Assembly: GCA_037144255.1 (NCBI GenBank)
Contig: JBAWXE010000077.1
Coordinates: forward strand, 1-13,288
DNA: 13,288 nt
Direction of reading: 5' to 3'
Source: JBAWXE01 sp037144255
GTDB taxonomy: Bacteria; Bacteroidota; Bacteroidia; Chitinophagales; Chitinophagaceae
Shown here: in pieces, positions 1 to 5,900 of the stretch
Numbering within the stretch: the stretch's first letter is position 1
How the letters are laid out: each line of letters begins with the position of its first letter
Notes under the pieces: model-generated
Seen by the model: only the letters and a program-made list of their open reading frames with translations
Databases searched by the model: none
Told to the model about the DNA's origin: nothing
Position numbers and translations under genes: made by a program

Positions 1-1
1 A

Positions 2-391
2 TTAGCCGGTAGCGTTATCATGTTTGCTGCCTGTAACAATGCCAGCACTGAAAAACCGGCTGAAAATGTAGATTCAATTGCTAATGCTAAAGCTGAACAA
101 ATGAGAGGCCAAATGGCAGCTAAAAATGATTCTATCATTAATGCTATGGCTAAAGCTAAAGCTGACTCTACCGAAGCTGCAATGAAGGCTGAAGAAGCTA
201 AGAAAGAAGAAGAAGCTAAACACAGTAAAGGTGCCCACCACGATAAGGCTAAGCACGAAACTAAGAAAGACGAACCTAAAGCCGCAGCTCCTGCTCCTAG
301 CAACACTCCTAAAACTGTAAATGATCGTCCGGGTGGCAATTCTAATAACGCTCCTAAGAGTGTGAACGATCGTCCGGGTGGCAATAAATAA
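2..391 (+). CDS. Small Ala/Lys-rich lipoprotein, 5' end outside the window
   Basis: I do not recognise a named family. The reading frame is open from base 2. The first in-frame ATG (base 20) is not the true start: the residues before and around it (LAGSVIMFAAC) are the hydrophobic core and lipobox of a lipoprotein signal peptide, with the lipidated Cys encoded at about 32-34. So the gene begins upstream of the window. The mature part is about 119 residues: a highly charged helix-prone stretch rich in Ala, Lys and Glu with repeated KAKA/EEAKKEEEAK runs, then a Pro/Ala linker, then two tandem 11-residue repeats PK[TS]VNDRPGGN at the C-terminus. It is probably anchored in the outer or inner membrane as a small structural or spacer lipoprotein; that role is inference. 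The codons are strongly GCT/AAA biased, which suggests good expression. It ends at a bidirectional terminator 18 bases after the stop. Confidence 0.8.
   Translation, partial: LAGSVIMFAACNNASTEKPAENVDSIANAKAEQMRGQMAAKNDSIINAMAKAKADSTEAAMKAEEAKKEEEAKHSKGAHHDKAKHETKKDEPKAAAPAPSNTPKTVNDRPGGNSNNAPKSVNDRPGGNK
308..385 (+). repeat. Tandem PK[TS]VNDRPGGN coding repeat
   Basis: Two copies of a 33-base coding unit (308-340 and 353-385) lie 45 bases apart. They encode PKTVNDRPGGN and PKSVNDRPGGN, joined by a SNNA linker. The second half of the unit is identical in DNA (gatcgtccgggtggcaat), while the first half differs at synonymous or near-synonymous sites. This suggests either a recent duplication or constraint on the NDRPGG part. 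The repeat forms the extreme C-terminus of the lipoprotein, ending one residue before the stop. Confidence 0.85.
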
Positions 392-409
392 ATATCAATT
401 TCTAGAATT

Positions 410-439
410 AAAAAAGCTCCTGATATCAGGAGCTTTTTT
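410..439. terminator. Bidirectional intrinsic terminator, perfect 30-base palindrome
   Basis: Six A's, the stem gctcctga/tcaggagc around a central palindromic TATA-type turn, and six T's form a perfect palindrome. It reads as a hairpin followed by a T-run on either strand. It sits between two convergent genes, 18 bases after the upstream stop and 20 bases from the downstream stop, exactly where one shared terminator would serve both. Confidence 0.9.
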
Positions 440-459
440 ATTATGTATTATTTCTGAAT

Positions 460-987
460 TTATTGTTTTGTTGCTTTACCGCTGCAAGTAATGCTTGATG
501 AAGTATCAACTGCATGATAGGTAAAAGTAATTTGTGTACCTGCAGAATTGATAGATCCTGATATGCTACTCAAGGTTACTGCACCTACTGTAACTGTACC
601 TGTTTTAGTAAATGTAAGACCACTTACTTTTACTCCGGTAACTACTGAAGAAACACCATATCCTGCAAAGTTGTTAATAATGATCTCATCATTATTTGCT
701 CCGGGTGCTATGGTCATCATATATCCTGGGCTATAACAACTATCTTCTCCTATTCCTGTTTTCCAAGATGCGATAGTACCACCTGTCAGATATTTATTAC
801 GTGTTAATGAATCGCAAGTTGTTCCTTCATATCCTGAAACGCAAGTGCAATTACCACCACTACATGTACCACCATTGTTACAAGTAACATTTTTACATGC
901 ATCTTTGTTACATGCTGTATAGGTTACGGCTGTAAATGCGCCAATCGTTAGAGCTGCTGTCAATGCGATGCTGCGAAATAATTTCAT
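460..987 (-). CDS. EGF-like domain lipoprotein
   Basis: This is a 175-residue exported lipoprotein. The signal peptide (residues 1-25) has a Lys/Arg n-region, a hydrophobic core and the lipobox YTAC, with lipidated Cys26. Residues 31-58 form a compact EGF-like module with six cysteines (C31, C36, C42, C47, C49, C58) in the classic spacing, including NNGGTC and GYEGTTC. The rest (about 60-175) is a Ser/Thr/Gly-rich predicted beta domain with one Cys pair (in EDSCYS and SITCSG). From general knowledge, lipoproteins combining a short EGF unit with a lipocalin-sized beta domain occur in Bacteroidota, but their role is unknown to me. It probably sits on the outer membrane. The ATG at 985-987 is the only start that preserves the signal peptide. 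A good TAnnTTTG promoter lies 37 bases upstream and the shared palindromic terminator lies downstream. Confidence 0.88.
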   Translation of the reverse strand: MKLFRSIALTAALTIGAFTAVTYTACNKDACKNVTCNNGGTCSGGNCTCVSGYEGTTCDSLTRNKYLTGGTIASWKTGIGEDSCYSPGYMMTIAPGANNDEIIINNFAGYGVSSVVTGVKVSGLTFTKTGTVTVGAVTLSSISGSINSAGTQITFTYHAVDTSSSITCSGKATKQ

Positions 988-1023
988 AAGTTTTTCGTTT
1001 TTAATGATTATTGGTATTCAGGG

Positions 1024-1031
1024 CAAAGATA
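1024..1031 (-). promoter_or_regulatory. Bacteroidota -7 box for the EGF-like lipoprotein gene
   Basis: Read on the minus strand this is TATCTTTG, a full match to the Bacteroidota -7 consensus TAnnTTTG. Transcription would begin near 1017, leaving a leader of about 30 bases before the ATG at 987. I see no convincing TTG/TTTG -33 element at 19-21 bases upstream, only a T-rich tract. Confidence 0.65.
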
Positions 1032-1101
1032 ATGCGCTAATTGTTAAGAAAAAACAGCAATCATTATATATTTTCTTCTGTTTTTACACCTTTCTTATTG
1101 C

Positions 1102-1131
1102 TTGTACAGCAACTCCATTACATTAACTTTG
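1102..1131 (+). promoter_or_regulatory. Bacteroidota-type promoter (-33 TTG, 19-base gap, -7 TAACTTTG)
   Basis: TTG at 1102-1104 is followed after 19 bases by TAACTTTG at 1124-1131, matching both consensus elements (TTG and TAnnTTTG) at the usual spacing. By the usual offset of about 6 bases the transcript would begin at about 1137, which is the A of the ATG that starts the TPR-like gene. This rules out the longer TTG start at 1041, since that stretch would lie upstream of the transcript, and it implies a leaderless or nearly leaderless mRNA. Confidence 0.7.
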
Positions 1132-1136
1132 GTACA

Positions 1137-2627
1137 ATGAAAAGGAAGCTATGGCTCTCCATATGTTTAATTTTAGGTACTATACTGCACGGTTATGCAG
1201 CACAGTATGTATTTGATTATAATGATCGTTGCCATCGTGCCTATCAATACCTAATGGCCTTAAAACTCGATGAGGGCAAAGCTGAGATCATCAAAGAGAT
1301 ACGCGATAATCCTTATAACCTCGCTGCTACTTACATCGCCGATTATGACGACTTTTTGACACTCCTCATCAATGGAGACCCTAAAGAATACGAACAACGC
1401 CATGCGCATCTTGATGAGCGTTTGAAATTATTATCCAAGGGCAACGCATCCTCCCCTTGGTATCGTTTCAGCAAGGCAGGTATACATTTGCATTGGGCCA
1501 TTGTATATCTGCGTTTAGGAGAGAATATCAAATCTGCTCTCAACTTCCGTAGGTCTTTTTTATTGCTCAAGGAGAATAAAGATCGCTTCCCCGATTTTGA
1601 ATACAACAAGATTTTTCTCGGGGTGGAAGAGGCCGTAGTAGGTGCCATACCCGACGACTATAGGTGGCTCGCTGCCGTCTTTGGTATGAAAGGCAATGTC
1701 AAAAAAGGAATGGCACAATTAGAGTCTTTTGTCAATGAATCAGCCCCCTCTGCTCCTTTGCGCAACGAGGCTGAGATATATTATTGCTATTTTAAGTTCT
1801 ACCTCTTATACCAGCATAACGAGGTACTGGCATATATGAACAGTAATAAATTCTCCACCACCGATAATCTACTCAACACCTTCGTAAAGGCCAACCTGCA
1901 ACTCAATGCTCGCAAGGCCGATGCTGCATTGCAATTGTTACAAATAGCACAAAACAATAGCAATTACGATCGCTTTCCCGTATTCGATTACGAAATGGGT
2001 AATGGCTTACTCTTGAATACCAACAAGGCTGCTCTCAACTATTATCAGCGATACATCAACAGATACCACGGCGATCTATTTATTAAGGACGCATGGCAAA
2101 AAATGGCTCTCATATATTATATGGAAGGCGATATGCTTAATGCCGAACGTTGTAAAAGGACAATTCTGCTTCAGGGTAATACTCAGGTTGATGCAGATAA
2201 GCAAGCACAACGTTTTGCCATTGGCAAAAAATGGCCCGATAGAACTTTACTCAAAACACGTTTGCTTACCGATGGGGGATATTACTCTCAGGCATTCACT
2301 GTCATTACTACTAAGAAACGTACAGATTTCACATCCATACCCGATGAAACAGAATATTGTTTCCGTCTGGCTAGGGTATACGATGAATTGCAAGACCATA
2401 CCCGAGCATTAGAATTATATCAGGATGCCATTACCAAAGGTCGCAACCGCCAAGAATATTTTGCTGCACGAGCAGCACTGCAAATGGCTTTTATCTACGA
2501 ACACGCTGGTCAGCTTCCTTTGGCGATCATAAAATATAACGAATGTCTTCATATGAAGCGCCACGATTTTCAAGCCAGCATCGATCAGCAAGCTAAAGCC
2601 GGCCTTAGTAGATTAAATAGTAGATAA
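1137..2627 (+). CDS. Exported TPR-like alpha-helical repeat protein (possible TTC39/IML2 relative)
   Basis: This is a 496-residue protein with a clear signal peptide (MKRKLWLSICLILGTILHGYAA, residues 1-22) and no lipobox Cys, so it is probably periplasmic or outer-membrane associated. The body is almost entirely amphipathic helices. TPR-like pairs are easiest to see near residues 110-145, 290-340 and 405-475 (for example LARVYDELQDHTRALELYQDAI and AFIYEHAGQLPLAIIKYNECL). Residues 162-195 have a distinctive segment, G-x9-P-x10-GxxGNxxxGxxxL, that resembles the signature of the eukaryotic TTC39/IML2 TPR family; that comparison is from memory. I chose the ATG at 1137 because it gives the signal peptide and because a promoter lies just upstream; the frame is open back to 1041 but that part looks non-coding. 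No strong terminator follows. Function unknown: probably a protein-interaction scaffold. Confidence 0.8.
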   Translation: MKRKLWLSICLILGTILHGYAAQYVFDYNDRCHRAYQYLMALKLDEGKAEIIKEIRDNPYNLAATYIADYDDFLTLLINGDPKEYEQRHAHLDERLKLLSKGNASSPWYRFSKAGIHLHWAIVYLRLGENIKSALNFRRSFLLLKENKDRFPDFEYNKIFLGVEEAVVGAIPDDYRWLAAVFGMKGNVKKGMAQLESFVNESAPSAPLRNEAEIYYCYFKFYLLYQHNEVLAYMNSNKFSTTDNLLNTFVKANLQLNARKADAALQLLQIAQNNSNYDRFPVFDYEMGNGLLLNTNKAALNYYQRYINRYHGDLFIKDAWQKMALIYYMEGDMLNAERCKRTILLQGNTQVDADKQAQRFAIGKKWPDRTLLKTRLLTDGGYYSQAFTVITTKKRTDFTSIPDETEYCFRLARVYDELQDHTRALELYQDAITKGRNRQEYFAARAALQMAFIYEHAGQLPLAIIKYNECLHMKRHDFQASIDQQAKAGLSRLNSR

Positions 2628-2903
2628 ATATATATCATATCTTACTAACTTTTTAATAGTTAAATAATGTCTAATATCACTCATGGAGCCTACATTGTAT
2701 CAATATGTAATATTTTACTATTTTATATGTAATAAAAAACTTCGAATGGTTTCAAAAATTTTTATTAATTATGTCCCCTATCTCATAGGCAGCCACTCTG
2801 CCTTGGGTGTGTATTATGAGCATTAATACTAGTTATTAATGCCCGTTTTAACGTTTATTATATAAATTTACGAGTCAATACTAGTAATAAATTATCGACG
2901 ATT
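2628..2903. other. AT-rich spacer upstream of the giant Ig-like protein gene
   Basis: This 276-base stretch has no credible gene. It holds a weak 5-bp hairpin after the TPR stop (taact/agtta near 2649), a small GC hairpin AGGCAG-ccact-CTGCCT (2787-2803) with no T-run on either side, and a repeated AATACTAGT element close to the next gene. A poor -7 match, TAAATTTA (2863-2870), lies at a suitable place for starting a short leader before 2904, but no -33 element accompanies it. No Shine-Dalgarno sequence is visible before the ATG. Confidence 0.5.
2825..2892. repeat. Pair of AATACTAGT direct repeats 52 bases apart
   Basis: AATACTAGTTATTAAT (2825-2840) and AATACTAGTAATAAAT (2877-2892) match at 14 of 16 positions and are offset by 52 bases, close to five helical turns. 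Each contains the palindrome ACTAGT. The first copy is further framed by the arms CATTAAT/ATTAATG. Placed 11-79 bases before the start codon of the giant surface-protein gene, the pair could be a regulator binding site; that is inference. Confidence 0.4.
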
Positions 2904-5900
2904 ATGAGTTATATGTACCAGCACACGAAGAAATTATTCCTTTTGTTGTTAGCAGTATTGGGCATGCATCAGGCTATGGCACAATCTCCTACCATCACCA
3001 GTCAACCTTCCAATCAAAGTGGTTGCGCAGGTGCAAATGTGTCTTTTTTCGTTACTGCAAATAATGCAACAGGTTATCAATGGCAGGTAAATCAGGGTAC
3101 TGGCTTCTTGCCTATCAGCAATGGTGGTATTTATGCAGGTGCTACTACTGCCAACCTTACTATTTCTGGTATTTCTATCCCTATGAGCGGATATTCATAT
3201 CGTTGTGTAGTTACTGGTCTTACGCCTCCTAGCGTTACTTCTAATGCAGCTACTCTTACTGTCTCTGTTCCTACTATTACTACTCAGCCTGTCAATACAT
3301 CTGCTTGCGCTGGTGCATCTGCCAATTTCAGTCTTACGGCTACTGGCGCTGGTCTTACTTATCAATGGATGGAAAATCAGGGTGCTGGTTTCGTAGCATT
3401 GTCTAACAGTGCTATTTATGCTGGTGTCAATACTCCATCTCTCACAGTATCAGGTACTTCTGTAGCTATGAATGGTTATACTTACGAATGTATCGTTAGC
3501 GGTACTTGTAATCCTCCTACTACATCTTCTGTAGCTACTCTTTCTATTAGTGCTTCTCCTGCTGTTATTACTTCTCCTGCTCCTGTTACTATTTGTGAAG
3601 GTAGCAATACTAGCTTTGCTGTTGCAGCTACAGGTAATGGTTTAACGTATCAGTGGATGGTTAATCAAGGCGCTGGTTTTATTGCTATTCTGGATGGCGC
3701 TTTATATAATGGTGCTACTACTGCTTCTTTAAATATCACAGGTGCTACTGCTGCTATGAGCGGTTACTCTTACGAATGTGTTGTAAGTGGTACATGTACT
3801 CCTGCAGTAATATCTAATGCTGCCTTACTTACAGTTAATGCAGCTCCTTTGATCTCTACTCAGCCTGCAGCCAATACTGTATGTGCTGGTGCTAATGCTA
3901 CTTTCTTTGTTTCTGCAGTAGGTGCTCCTAGCTACCAATGGCAGGAAAATCAGGGTGCCGGTTTTGTAAATATCTCCAATGGTGGTATGTACTCCGGCGC
4001 TAATACTGCTACACTTACTCTAACTGGTGTCACTGCAGCTATGTCTGGTTATACATATCAGTGTGTACTCAGTAATGCTTCTTGCGCTACTACTACTATC
4101 GCGGTAGGGCTTACAGTCAATGTAGCCCCTGCCATTACCGGCCAACCTGCCGCTGCTTCTGTTTGCGTAGGTGCTAATACTACTTTTGGTGTTACTGCTA
4201 CTGGTGCCGGTCTTACTTACCAATGGCAATTAAGTACTGGTGGTCCTTTTGCCAATGTTACTAATGGGGGTGTTTATAGCGGTGCTACTACTCCTACATT
4301 AACTATTGCTGGCGCTGCTGCCGGTATGAACGGTACTGTCTACAACTGTGTGGTTACGGGTACTTGTAGTCCTGCGGTTACTTCCAATAATGCTACGCTT
4401 ACTGTTAAGGCATTGCCTGTTATTACTACTCAACCTACCAACCCTGCTGCTGTTTGCGCAGGTGGTAATATGAATATCGCCCTGATTGCTACTGCCCCTG
4501 TTACTTACCAATGGCAAGTAAATCAAGGTGCCGGTTTTGTCAATGTAATTAATGGCGGTAATTACGCCGGTGCTACAACTGCTACATTAGCTATTACAGG
4601 CGCTACGGCTGCATTCAATGGTAATCAATACCAGTGTATTGTTAGCAATGCAGGTGGTTGCAGCGTTAACAGCAACACAGTTACAACTACTGTCAATTCT
4701 TCACCTGCTGTTACTACTCCTCCGGCTGCTACCGCTATTTGTGCTGGTGGCATAGGTACTATGTCTGTAGTTGCTACCGGTGCCGGTCTTACTTATCAGT
4801 GGCAGGCATTTATTGCTGGTCTATGGACCAACATGACAAACGGTACTTTATTGGGTACTACTGTTAGTGGTGCTACTTTACCTACTGTCACTTTTACTAA
4901 TGCAGCTGCTGCTATCAATAATACTAATATTCGTGTCATCGTTTCTGGTACTTGCGTTCCTCCAGCTACGTCTACTCCGGCATTACTCACTATCAATGCT
5001 TTACCGGCTATTACAGCACAACCTGTTAATAGAACTGTATGCGCTAGTGCTGCAACTACTTTCGGTGTTACCGCTACCGGCACTGGTCTTACATATCAAT
5101 GGCAAGAAAACCAGGGTGCTGGTTTTGTAAATCTTGTTGATGGAGGTATATATAGTAATTCTAGTACAGCTACTTTGAATATCTCAGCAGTTACTCCTGC
5201 TATGTCAGGCTATACATATCAGTGTATCGTTTCTGGTACATGTTCACCTGCTGTTACTTCTAATATTGCATCTCTTACAGTTAATCCTGCTACCACCGTT
5301 ACCGGCAATCCTACCCCGGTTACTATGTGTGCTCCGGCTAACACAACCTTTGGCGTTACTGCTACTGGTACCGGTGCACTTACTTACCAATGGCAAGTAA
5401 GCACTAATGGTGGTGCTACTTTTAATAATCTGACTAATGCTGGTGTGTACTCTAACGTTACCACTGCTACTATGACTATTACAGGTGGTACAGTTGCATT
5501 GAATGGTAACTTGTATCAATGTGTGGTTACTTCTCCTACTTGTGGATCAGCTACTTCAGCCTCTGCTATGTTAACAGTGAATGCAGCAACAGCTATCACT
5601 GTACAACCAACTCCTGCTACTATTTGTGCCGGTAACAATACTTCTTTCACTGTAACTGCTGCCGGTTCGGGTCTTACTTACCAATGGCAGATCAATACAG
5701 GTTCAGGTTTCTTACCATTACAAGATACAGGTATCTATAGTGGCTCACTTACTAATTCACTCACCCTTACCAATGTAAGTGCTGCTTTGAGTGGTTATAC
5801 CTATAATTGTATCGTTTCTGGTACTTGTGCACCTCTTACTATTACTAGTAATAATGTAGCACTAACAGTCAATACTGCACCTTTCATCACTTCAGATCCT

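Noticed and set aside
1041..1136. Upstream extension of the TPR-like gene from a TTG at 1041
   Set aside because: The 32 extra residues bury the signal peptide, and the best promoter of the region (1102-1131) lies inside the extension.
2787..2803. Hairpin AGGCAG-ccact-CTGCCT as a terminator of the TPR-like gene
   Set aside because: It is only 6 bp, has no T-run on either strand and lies 160 bases from the stop codon.
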